NCBI RefSeq assembly: GCF_030867095.1
Contig: NC_081824.1
Location: 116,444,162 to 116,508,161, forward strand
Length of the DNA stretch: 64,000 nucleotides
From: Alligator mississippiensis
Taxonomy: Eukaryota > Chordata > Crocodylia > Alligatoridae
Direction of reading: 5' to 3'
The position numbers and the translations under genes were made by a program. Position 1 is the stretch's first letter, and every line of letters begins with the position of its first letter. This document shows positions 23,330-33,544 of the stretch, in pieces. The notes under the pieces were generated by a model that made no database searches, was not told the origin of the DNA, and worked only from the letters and a program-made list of their open reading frames with translations.

Positions 23330-23960
23330 AGTCATAATGCAGAGGCTATATCCCTAACTCCCATGTTCAATCGCTACCGATGCACTTTTCCTCCAAGAAT
23401 TTATACAATCCCTTTTTGAATCAGGTTAAACTGTCAGTTTCCAACCCATCTTGTGGCAGTGAGTTGTGCACTTCAATTGCATGCTGTGTGAAAAAGAACT
23501 GCCTTCTGTAAATTTTAAACTTGCTTCCTACTAGCTTAATTGTGTAACTTCCTTTTTTTTTTTCATTGTGACAGACAGTAAGTAAATTCTTGTTACTTAC
23601 TCTTTGCCATTTAGTATTTTGTAAACCCTTATAATGTCCCCCATGAAGCACCTCGCTTCTAAACTTAATGGGCTTAGCCTTATATGGAAGCTTCTCTATA
23701 CCACTACCCATTCTTGTTGCCCTTCTCTATTTTTATATTCTAGCTGAGGTGTGGACCAAACCTGAGTGCAGTATTCAAGGTGTGGCCACACCATGAGGTG
23801 GGCATAATGATACTTTCTGTTTTGTTTACAATTCTGTTCTTAATTCTTAACATTTTGGTTGCCTTTGTGGCTCTGCTGAACACTGAGCCAGTATGTTTTA
23901 GTAAAGTGTCCACAATGACGCCCAGATCTCTTTCCTGTGTGGTAAGACAATATATGTTAA
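23330..23960 (-). mobile_element. Ancient CR1/L3-like LINE fragment
   Basis: Read on the - strand this shows the standard CR1-group order: an end-of-ORF block with AIEVHNSLPQ, then a 3' part. The + strand shows the hallmarks cctttttgaatcaggttaaactg, ttgcccttctctatttttat, gcagtattcaaggtgtgg and ccacaatgacgcccagatctc. It is much more diverged than the young CR1 copies, so far older. Confidence 0.65.
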
Positions 23961-25145
23961 GATAAAGACATAACTATTGTAACAGGTGGTGATAGATGTC
24001 TCTACTACCTCTTACTTCCAGAGGGCAGGGAATGGCAATTCTGTCTACAGGACTTGTGGTAATGTGCTTTTGAAAATGCAAGGAAGCATTGTCCACCGAA
24101 GTATCTCATTTTGGAGTTGTTAGATATATGGCTAGTTAGTGGCAGCTAAGTTCATGCTGGCTGTGTTCCTGTGCCAACCTCAAATAAATTGTGGGGTTTA
24201 TTTGTTGTCTGTTTTTTGGCACAAGATATCTGGGTCAATAGGAATGATGAGGTGAGAGAGCAGGAGCACAAACATGCCCTTTCAGGGGAAGGAGGATTGC
24301 TTTTTCTACATATCCCCAGTGTCTGTGGGGCTGGAAGGCAGGTTCCCTGGTATTTTCAAAGTCAAACGTTAGTTATGTTTTGGTGCAAACACTTGTGCGA
24401 TGTAACACACACTGAATTCAGTCTCAAAGATTTATTTAGAAAAGTGCAGTGCCGAGAAGGAAATAGTGCCTGATCATGGAAAGTGATTACAGAAAACCTT
24501 TAGTAATATAATGCTGGCAATAAGCCAGTACAATGTGTGCAAAGAGGCATCGTATCACAAATCAAGAAGTTAATGGTCTCTTGCTATGGACTGCTGCAAA
24601 AACTGCACCAAGAATATTAAATTTTGTCTTGGACACATCTAGTAATGGAAAGTTGCTGACAAATTGACAGGGTGGTTTGGCTGCTTCATATGAATGACTT
24701 GTGAAGAAAGATAGCTAGCCTTGAGTCAGGTGTACAGCACTGATAATCCTCTACTGGTGTAATCATGTAGTGAGCATACAGGTCTGTCTGCCTAGAGCTC
24801 AGTACAGCATCAGTGCCAAAAATATAAATGGATGTCCAGAGAATAGAATAATATGAAAAGAGCAGCGTCATGTTGAATTTGTCCCACACTTTGTTTTTCA
24901 GAAACAAGTTTTTGCAAGTCTCTAAGAACAACAGCCTATTTCATGTCTGCTGGTTTTAATTTCACTGTATGTTTAAGAGCACTGCAATGTGTGCAACAGA
25001 AGTGCTTGAGACTGTGGAAGTGAATTTGATTCTCTTGTTTTCTGTAAACAAAACTGCCCAGACGCAACCACAAAAAGTAAACAAATAGGTTTAATAATAT
25101 TTTATATATGTATTTTAATATTCTGTCAGTTTCCATAAGCTAGGG
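23961..25145. other. Intergenic, nothing recognised
   Basis: AT-rich DNA with no identifiable feature on either strand. Confidence 0.5.
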
Positions 25146-25287
25146 CAGGGGTAGCCATCCCGTCGCATGCATGTCACAAGGGCCATGGGCAGCCATGGGT
25201 GGGGGATGGTGGTTCAAAGTGGGTCTGATGCTGGGAGGATGCTTGGTTAATTTGCAGCATGCCAGCTGAAAAGCTTGGCCTCTACTG
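25146..25287. mobile_element. Short hAT-like element
   Basis: Starts CAGGGGTAGCCATCCC and ends gaaaagcttggcctctactg, close to the common hAT end gaaaaggttggccacccctg. Flanks match poorly (5 of 8). Resembles the termini of the element at 6943. Confidence 0.45.
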
Positions 25288-25371
25288 ACTCAGGGCATTG
25301 GTATTTTTAAAAATATATTTTTAACTTAACAATACTGGTAAAATGAAAGGCGTTGAGGCCGAGTATCACCA

Positions 25372-25606
25372 GCCACATCTACGTGAGATGTTACTGCGCA
25401 GTAACTCAATACTGCTGCACAGTAGCATAGTGTGGCAAAAACCACGATGCAACACTACTGCGCAGTAATAGTAGATGACTGCAGTAGCATCATAAAAAAG
25501 ATGTTCATCAGCACTACCACACAGTAACCTGAGTTACTTGTATAAACAAGTACTAAATGACTGTGCAGTAACAACCTGCACTGTCAGCATCTCGTGTAGA
25601 CGTGGC
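25372..25606. mobile_element. MITE with gtctacacgtg ends
   Basis: Terminal inverted repeat GCCACATCTACGTGAGATG against the complement of GCCACGTCTACACGAGATG. The interior repeats actgcgcagtaa and has actaaatgac and gtgcagtaac, both shared with the element at 55135. Non-coding. Confidence 0.6.
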
Positions 25607-27564
25607 CACAGTGTGGCTAACCCTGAGAATTCAAAAATCATGATTCTAAAACCTTATCCATATCCTTAGATGCTTGTTTGTTTGCTACTGAAGTTGATCA
25701 GGAATTCCAACAAGAGAGGTTTTTGCTGGAAAACCAAGAGACTGCCAAGTCCTCCAGTGACACCTTTCCCAGATATATTCTAGTTCTAAATCAGATTTCA
25801 TTACCAAAGGTTTCTCACATCTGGGGTGAAATGTGGGGGTCAGAATGAGACCCTGGGTTGGCCACATAGGTTCTCAGCTGGGGTATGAGAGACCCTGCCT
25901 TGTTGAACTCTGACTAGGAACTTGAACCTGGGTGTCCCCTATCTCAGGTGAGGATCCCAAGCTGATGGAGAATACACTGCATTTGAAATTTTGTCTAACT
26001 TTATCACAACTATGCAGTTGGTCCAATAAAAGATATCACCACAAGGTTCCTTGTCTTTCCAAACCACCTGACTATTTTGGGCTGTCTCTTCCACTCTCAT
26101 TTTTCATGAAAAATATTGAAAGATCTCAGTTTTATCCCAGAGCAGAATAGAAACATTTCATTTTCATTTTTAACCTCTTCACAGAATGGGAAAATAATGT
26201 CCTGGTTAGCATTTTGTAACACCATGTACATCCTGAAATTAACATGATGTCTGTGATAATATTATATTTGAGTGGCAATGCTTGAATTAAATAAACCCTA
26301 GCCAACAGTGACATCTACCAGTCTCTAGAATTGTCACCTACGATAGCAGCACCATGGCATATATAATTTAAAACAAGGTAAACTCTAGAAAATATGGTAT
26401 GTGTATTGTTCTTGCATTGGCAGAACAGGCTCTGACTATTATCTCCTCTTTACAGGAAGGGTTGGATAGGACTTGGTCAACTCTCCCAGGATCTAGGTTG
26501 CAGATCTCCATAGCAGGAAAGATATAATGGAGCTCTTAACAGTAGGCTCACATTCTGAGGTAGCTAAATTCCTAATTACTGTTATTAATAAGTTTGTTCC
26601 TGACTCTTCTCTAGCTTCTCTATAGGCTTTGATTTGGCATATATTGTGCTAATAAATGGTCCTCTGAACCCTTGATGGAAAAACCTGAAACTTGAAAGAC
26701 TTCACTCTACCAGAGCATTATCAGCCTTCTAAGCAAAGAGATCAGAAAAATGTCCAACTAAGCCACATAGGAAGTGGAGATATGATAACCTTTGTTACCT
26801 CCTGCTTTGCATGCCTCAGTTTGACATGAGGAATGCAACTAGTTGGTTATGGTTTCCATGAATTACTGCTTGGAGGTCCTACTCAGCATATACAATGGTT
26901 TGGAACATGACAATTTGTGTTTTATTCATTTGTTTTCTCCAAGACCTCTATCAGCCAATTGCTAAGGTAGTCTTCCAAATCCAGTGGTTCAGCACTGTAG
27001 CTTCAATTCTTATTGCTTTTATTTTGTGTGTACACCACGATCCAGAGGATCAATGATTGCCTTTAGTAATCAAGCTTATTGCTCACTGAGAAACAACTAT
27101 GAGCTAGCTAATGCCTAACATGAGGTACATAATAATTGTTTGAAAGATTGCAGTTGTGTTCCTGACCAGGACTTTGGAATAAGCAGAGAATGACTCAGAG
27201 GAATCCACTCCAAGTTTGACACAATATTTCCAGAACAGCAATGATTTAGATTTACAGCATGTAGGTATGCAAATAATAATGTTACCATCTATTAATTGTG
27301 CCACACAAACTCTTCCTTTATACTCCCAAGGCTGCATTAGGACATGAAAACTAATCTCAGAGTCAACTCTAATTGTTTTTATCTTGATTTGTATGATTTG
27401 GGAAGTAAAACCTATCTCTTTTTGTCTCTTTTAGGGCCTACACCAGTTCAAGCAGCTGGTCATGCATTTAGATGCCTCTGTCTCAAAAGTTTTTGTTGCT
27501 TCATTTAATAAAAACATGGGACAGGAAGAGACTTACTGGGTCACCAAGATCAGTCTCCTACTGT
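25607..27564. other. SLC2A12 downstream flank: old repeat traces only
   Basis: No gene seen. At 25985-26065 gttggtccaataaaagatatcacc matches one arm of the palindromic element at 61020. At 25915-25955 gaacctgggtgtcccctatctcaggtgag recurs in diverged form near 49605-49645, so it is an old dispersed repeat. Confidence 0.4.
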
Positions 27565-27965
27565 TCCAGGCAACTATATCATATACTTCAGCAATCCCTT
27601 GCAGTCAAGGATGACTGTCTTCCATATGATTGTTTTACATGTGGGTCTAAAGATGGCTGATGAGACCAATTCAGGATTGACAGACTGCTGCAACTCATCT
27701 ATGTGTTTCCATGAGAGACAGGTGGCTCCAGATTCTTGATTTGGTCCATGATACTCTATATCTGCCACTCCTGCTTTTCCATCTCCTGTTGTCATTGTAA
27801 GGTTTCGAAGTCCAACACTCTTCCAACACTCTTCCTCCTGGGGAGGAACACTCTTCCAACACTCTTCCTCCTGGGGAGGTCCTGGGCAATAGTCTCCCAT
27901 GAGCTGATGTCAATGTTTCATTTTTTCAAGTTGCCCTCGAGGACTTCCTTGAAGCACTCAAGCTC
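27565..27965 (-). mobile_element. Ancient LINE ORF2 C-terminus with zinc-finger tail
   Basis: The - strand reads EVLEGNLKK, NIDISSWETIAQDLPRRKS and, further on, VCQS-IGLISHL-TH, where CGA-like codons have decayed to stops. This is the order of a known LINE C-terminal tail: W-x-x-x-A-x-D-R-x-x-W-R, then a CxxC..SRIGLxSHLRTH finger. The frame is broken at several CpG-derived stops. The exact clade cannot be named. It lies within 1.1 kb downstream of the SLC2A12 stop codon and may be part of its 3' UTR. Confidence 0.55.
27814..27879. repeat. Perfect 33-bp tandem duplication
   Basis: Two identical 33-bp units (27814-27846 and 27847-27879), each aacactcttcc..ctggggagg. The perfect match implies a recent duplication within the old LINE fragment. 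Confidence 0.9.
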
Positions 27966-28330
27966 CCCTGTAAAACTAGTTCTATATCTTACCTCAGGCT
28001 TCTCCTATTGGAAGGCTGTTCCAGAACATCACTGCTCTAACTTTCAATTTGAATTTATTCATGGTCCACCTTATATCCATCCACTCGTTCTTGTGCCCAA
28101 TGTTGTCTGTTAGCTCACATAGTTCTCCTCCCTTCCTAGTGCATGCACCCTTAAATTTTCACAATTGTTTTGCTAGGCTAAAGTAGAAGAACTCTTTTAC
28201 TTTCCTCTTGTAACATAGACTCTCCATTTCTGTGCTAATTCTCATAGTCCTCCTCTGTATCAGTTCTGGTTTGAATTAATCTTGGTTGAAGATGGCTGAT
28301 CAGAATTGTTCATAGTATTTCAGCACTCAT
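27966..28330 (-). mobile_element. CR1/L3-like 3' fragment
   Basis: The - strand has aaattcaaattgaaagtt then gttctggaacagccttcc (a W-N-S-L-P type block), and the + strand has atagtcctcctctgtatcag, both typical of the end of CR1-group LINEs. Heavily diverged. Lies between the SLC2A12 stop and the LINE tail at 27565. Confidence 0.45.
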
Positions 28331-28612
28331 TCACCTTCCACATCTAAGGGGTTGGTAAGTTGAGAGGAGGTGAAAGATGCTGGCACAAAGTAGGGTAAAT
28401 CTAGGATTCTAATGAATTATAAACTACAAAAATCTTAAATTTTAGAATTATATTGTCACTGAAGGAAACACTACTTTGACATGGAATAGAGACTAGTTTG
28501 TGTATATAAGATACTAAGGTTTCTCACATAATAGCATTCATGAATATTTTGGGGCATTCGTTCTCTTGAGAAGGCCGCATAGGTTGCCCTCGGATGAACA
28601 TCCTTCTGAAGT

Positions 28613-28712
28613 CTAGTAGAACTGCTCACAGTGTTCTCTCTTGGGAAGCTCTATTGGTGCTAATTTCTCTCTTCGTTGGCTGATCCAGCAAGTGGTATTC
28701 TTCGCATACTTC
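28613..28712 (-). CDS. SLC2A12: SLC2A12 terminal coding exon
   Basis: Acceptor ttttctttcag on the - strand. It completes Gln from the previous exon's CA, then 32 codons (KYAKNTTCWISQ, REKLAPIELPKREHCEQFY) and TAG at 28613-28615. This is the cytosolic tail of GLUT12. It aligns with recalled human VNYVKNNICFMSHHQ.. but ends about 18 residues earlier. The position after the AK dipeptide and the phase agree with the family. The poly(A) site is not resolved. Confidence 0.9.
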
Positions 28713-28883
28713 CTGAAAGAAAACAAGCATTTAGCATTTAATAAAACAAGGAAAGTGTTTGCCCTTAAAATATTTCCTCATCTGGGGGCAGGTCAGTGAT
28801 GAAGAATAAATTCTGATTGCAGCTTGTCAAATAACAAACCAGCAGCCACGGCAAGGATTTGCTGGATAAATCTCTTTGACAAA
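28713..28883 (-). other. SLC2A12 last intron, near acceptor
   Basis: The last intron runs 28713-35534 (6.8 kb). Its acceptor-proximal part is plain sequence. The rest holds the elements listed at 28884 and 30356-33544. Confidence 0.7.
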
Positions 28884-29724
28884 TACCATATTTACCCAAA
28901 TCAAAGATGACTTGGTATTTAAGATGACTCCCCCCTCTAGTAATTAGATTTTATATATGGAAAAATTGTTATTAATTTCTATGTATGGAATCTAATTACA
29001 TAGAGGGTAATTATATGGAGGGTCATCTTAAATTTGTGCCCCTGTGCTGCTACAGCAGAGAAAACTGTGGCAGGGGTAACAGCTGATGGAGGAGGCAGGC
29101 AGCCCGACTCCTGCCCCTTGCAGCTCCACCACTTATCCCCCTTGCCATCTGTATCTCCTGCTCCCCGCACAGTACCTATGCCCCTGGTGCCTGTTTCCCT
29201 GCCAGCTCCCCACAGTCTCTGCTTCTACCCCATCACTTACCCTCAGTCATGGCTCTAGCCCCACTCTGGTATAGGGCACAGACTATGTGTTAGCTCTGGC
29301 CCTCGCTGGATCATGCAGCAGCAGTTAGAGCAGTGACAGCTCTAGCTAGCCCTGGGGTGCTGAAGCTGTTGCCACTACCGCCACTGTTGTGTGGCCAGGC
29401 CACTGCCAGAGCTACCATACACTCTGTGTCTCAGGCCTGAATGGGGCTGAAGCTACAACAGATGGTAAGCAGTGGAGGGAGGGGGGAGGCAGAGGAACAG
29501 GCACCAGGGGTCAGAGGCTGTGGGAGCAAAGGTGGCAGGGGACAGACACGGTGTGGCAGGTGACTGCTGCAGCTCTGCTTCCAGCCCTGACTCAGGCTCA
29601 GGGCCAGTCAGAACCACAGCAGTCTCCTGGCCCCCTCACCTTGTACTCAAATCCAGGATGAGTGGCTTTTCCCCATGTTCAACAAGGACAAGAAACTTCA
29701 TCTTGGATATGAGTAATTACAGTA
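28884..29724. mobile_element. DNA transposon with TA-flanked inverted ends
   Basis: Left end TACCATATTTACCCAAATC and complement of right end TACTGTAATTACTCATATC are clear inverted repeats, each followed by (c)aagatga. A TA dinucleotide at each edge would fit a Tc1/mariner-type (pogo/Tigger-like) duplication. The GC-rich interior (29040-29660) has no transposase. Non-autonomous; lies in the SLC2A12 last intron. Confidence 0.6.
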
Positions 29725-30355
29725 AATTTGGCCATCTTATAATGCAAAGATGTATATGCTCAATAATAAAAGGAACAAAGTTTCTGTTGAATCTAAACTT
29801 GAGTGCTGCTTATATATATTGGTGCCCTTTCATAGCACCTAATGAAGTGAACTTGGGTTCATGAAAGCTTGTGCTCTCTCTATATGTCTTATTTAGATAA
29901 TCTATTAAGGCACATATCTACCCTGCCATCTGTATATATAGGTATCATAACTGCACAGCAACTTTCAGTAGTTCTGTTCTCTACATGAAGAGGATGACAA
30001 TTACACATTACTATCTTTTCCCAGGACCGAGAACACAAGGAAAGTTGTGGTTCTCCCTTAATATGGGTGCTGTAGAACGACTGATGTGTGCTATGCTTAA
30101 CGCAAAGGAAGCAAAGGTAAAAGACACTACCCCATACTTATTAATTAGGTTGGATGTTGGATACTGAAGGAAAGTATTTGATATGAGGCTCAGAGGGGTT
30201 TCCTCAGAATGTATAAAGAAAAAACAACATTCTACCAGCAAATCATTATTTTCATTTGTGTGTCTGTCATCCACATGGAAGTACATTTAGAATCCGAACA
30301 CAGTCTCAGGTATTGTTTCCTACTCTTGTTTCCTCCTTCTGCTTTTAGAAGCTAT
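29725..30355. other. SLC2A12 last intron: nothing firm
   Basis: A short piece at 29842-29895 (gaacttgggttcatgaaagcttgtgctctc) is the aaagcttg motif of the palindromic family at 61020. Otherwise plain intron. Confidence 0.4.
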
Positions 30356-33300
30356 GGGCGCCTATACACAAGCGCAGAGGCTGCTCTGATGCGCTGAAAT
30401 TACAGTGCATTGAAGCAGACTCAGTCAGATCTGCTGGAGCGTGGCAATTATTGCACTCCAGCAGCTTCTTGCATCTTGTGTATTAGTGTCCCCATGTTTA
30501 AAAATGGTGGTAGGGGCACTTGAACTAAGGGTTTCATAGATTCATAGATGTTAGGGTCGGAAGGGACCTCAATAGATCATCAAGTCCGACCCCCTGCATA
30601 AGCAGGAAAGAGTGCTGGGTCTAAATGACCCCAGCTAGATACTCGTCTAACCTCCTCTTGAAGACCCCCAGGGTAGGGGAGAGCACCACCTCCCTTGGGA
30701 GCCCGTTCCAGACCTTGGCCACTCGAACTGTGAAGAAGTTCTTCCTAATGTCCAGTCTAAATCTGCTCTCTGCTAGCTTGTGGCCATTGTTTCTTGTAAC
30801 CCCCGGGGGCGCCTTGGTGAATAAATCCTCACCAATTCCCTTCTGTGCCCCCGTGATGAACTTATAGGCAGCCACAAGGTCGCCTCTCAACCTTCTCTTG
30901 CGGAGGCTGAAAAGGTCCAGTTTCTCTAGTCTCTCCTCGTAGGGCTTGGTCTGCAGGCCCTTGACCATACGAGTTGCCCTTCGCTGTACCCTCTCCAGGT
31001 TATCCGCATCCTTCTTGAAGTGTGGCGCCCAGAATTGCACGCAGTACTCCAACTGCGGTCTGACCAGCACCCTATAGAGGGGAAGTATCACCTCCCTGGA
31101 CCTATTCGTCATGCATCTGCTGATGCACAATAAAGTGCCATTGGCTTTTCTGATGGCTTCGTCACACTGCCGGCTCATGTTTATCTTGGAGTCCACTAGG
31201 ACTCCAAGATCCCTTTCCACCTCTGTGCCACCCAGCAAGTCATTCCCTAGGCTGTAGGTGTGCTGGACATTTTTCCTCCCTAGGTGCAGCACTTTGCATT
31301 TCTCCTTGTTGAACTGCATCCTGTTGTTTTCTGCCCACTTGTCCAGCCTATCCAGGTCTGCCTGCAGCTGTTCCCTGCCCTCCGGCGTGTCCACTTCTCC
31401 CCATAGCTTTGTGTCATCTGCAAACTTGGACAGAGTACATTTCACTCCCACGTCCAAGTCGCTGATGAAGACATTAAAGAGTATCGGTCCAAGGACCGAA
31501 CCCTGCGGGACCCCACTGCCCACACCCTTCCAGGTCGAGACCGACCCATCCACCACGACTCTTTGGGTGCGACCCTCTAGCCAATTCGCCACCCACCGGA
31601 CTGTGCAGTCATCCACATCACAGCCTCTTAACTTGTTCACCAGTATGGGGTGGGATACCGTATCGAAGGCCTTCCTGAAGTCCAGGTATACGACATCCAC
31701 CCCTCCTCCTGTGTCCAGGCGTTTCGTAACCTGGTCATAGAAAGAGACTAGATTGGTCAGGCACGATCTGCCCGCCACAAACCCATGCTGGTTTCCCCTC
31801 AGCATAATTTGTCCTGCCGGGCTCTCACAAATGTGAGCCTTGATAATTTTTTCAAATACTTTACCAAGGATGGAGGTGAGACTGACCGGCCTATAGTTGC
31901 CCGGGTCCTCCTTCCTCCCCTTTTTGAAAATGGGGACCACGTTAGCCCTTTTCCAGTCCTCCGGGACTTGGCCCGTGTGCCACGAGCATTCGAATATTCC
32001 CGCCAGTGGCTCTGCAATGACGTCGGCCAGTGCCTTCAGCACTCTGGGATGGAGCCCATCCGGGCCTGCCGACTTAAAGGCATCCAGTTCTTCCAAGTGA
32101 CTCTGCACCACCTCAGGATCTACGCATGGAAGTCTGGCGCCTGGCTGCTGCCTCTCTACAACCCCAGTGAGAGACTTGTCGTGCCCCTCGCTTAGGAACA
32201 CTGAGGCAAAGAACTCGTTGAGGAGTTCAGCCTTGTCCCCTCTATCTGTCACCAATTGCTTCTGCCCATTTAGCAGGGGTCCTATTCCTCCCTGGGCCTT
32301 CCTTTTACTCCCTATGTATCTAAAAAACAATTTCTTGTTGTCCTTTACTTGGGTTGCCATCCTCAGCTCCATGGTAGCTTTGGCCCGCCTAACTGCCTCC
32401 CTACAAGCACGAGCAGAGGAGGTATATTCATCTTTAGTGATTTCACCCTGTTTCCACTTTTTATGTGCTCCCCTTTTGGCCCTTAGGCTGCCCTGGATTT
32501 CTCTGGTCAGCCATGGAAGCCTCCTGGCCCCTTTCCCTCTTTTGCCTTGCTCGGGGATCGTCTTGCTTTGTGCCCAAAGGATCGTTTCCTTTAGGCACAG
32601 CCACCCTTCTTGGGCACCCATCCCATCAAAACTCCTACTCTGCAGTGCTTCCTTGACTAATCGCCTGAGTGCAATGAGACCAGCTTTCCTAAAGTCTAGC
32701 ACTTTCACCCTACTAGTTACCTTACCCACTCGACGTCTTATGTTGAATTCTATCATAACGTGATCACTGTCTCCCAGATAGCTACCAATCTGGAGGTCCC
32801 CTATCATGTCATCTCCCGTTGCCAATACCAGATCCAGTATGGCATTCCCCCTAGTGGGACCATACACCTCCTGTGTCAGGTGGAGGTCCTGTACACAAGT
32901 TAGAAACCTGCGTGAGCGATGGGACCTTGCTGTCTGCGTCTCCCAGCAGATGTCCGGGTAGTTTAGGTCCCCCATGACTACCGCCTCTTTAGCTTTTATG
33001 GTCTCCGAGAGTTGCCTCAGGAGCCCCGCATCTATTTCTTCCCCTTGGTGTGGGGGTCTGTAGCAGACCCCTACCACCAAATCCCTTTCTCCTTGCCCCC
33101 CATGTAGCCTAACCCACAATCCTTCTACTTCCTCAGCCTCGGATTCTGTCTTGATGAGGGTTGATGTATATTGCTCACTGACATAAAGTGCAACCCCCTC
33201 CCCCCCCTTTCTTCCCCACCCTGTCCTTTCTGTACAATCTATAGCCCTCAATATGTACCGCCTAGTCATGGGATGAATCCCACCAGGTCTCTGTTAGCCC

Positions 33301-33544
33301 CACTAAGTCATAGGTGTTTAGTGCAAGCAGGAGCGCTAGTTCATCCTGCTTGTTCCCCATGCTCCTAGCATTAGTATATAGGCACTTGAGCCCTGCGACT
33401 GGCGCCTATATACTAACAAGCTTTAGTTCAAGCACTCCTGCCGCCATTTTGAAGTGTGGAGACACTGATACACAAGACAACTCTTAGAACTGCTCTAATT
33501 AAAGTACTGCCCCCTCCATCCCTGAAGCACATGTAAAAGTACCC
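30356..33544. mobile_element. Palindromic MITE, copy B, split by a CR1
   Basis: The left part (30356-30530) begins GGGCGCCTATACAC and ends ggcacttgaactaag. The right part (33411-33544) begins acaagctttagttcaagcac and ends acatgtaaaagtaccc. Together they match copy A, with the CR1 at 30532-33410 inserted at the palindrome centre. The MITE therefore predates the CR1. Confidence 0.7.
30532..33410 (-). mobile_element. CR1 LINE, nearly intact ORF2
   Basis: The 3' end (ttcatagattcatagatg) is at 30532. An 882-codon open frame (30621-33269) encodes most of the endonuclease (VVMGDLNYPDICWE, GDSDHVMIEF), the reverse transcriptase ([49 protein letters not shown], catalytic FADD in KFADDTKL) and the C-terminal domain. 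The endonuclease N-terminus (LKCLYTNARSMGNKQDEL, LVGLTETWWDSSHD) is also present. It is followed by TAG at 33262-33264 and lies one frame away, with the shift in a G-run at about 33193-33210. So ORF2 carries one stop and one frameshift. ORF1 is missing (5' truncation), as is usual. Young by its openness. It sits in the SLC2A12 last intron, same strand as the gene. Confidence 0.96.

Noticed and set aside
25915-25960. tRNA-like T-arm (gaacctgggtgtccc) suggesting a tRNA or SINE head
   Set aside because: No matching cloverleaf or A box found upstream. Better explained as an old dispersed repeat also seen near 49605.
30621-33269. 882-codon frame as a host gene
   Set aside because: It is CR1 ORF2: endonuclease, FADD reverse transcriptase and CR1 3' end are all present.
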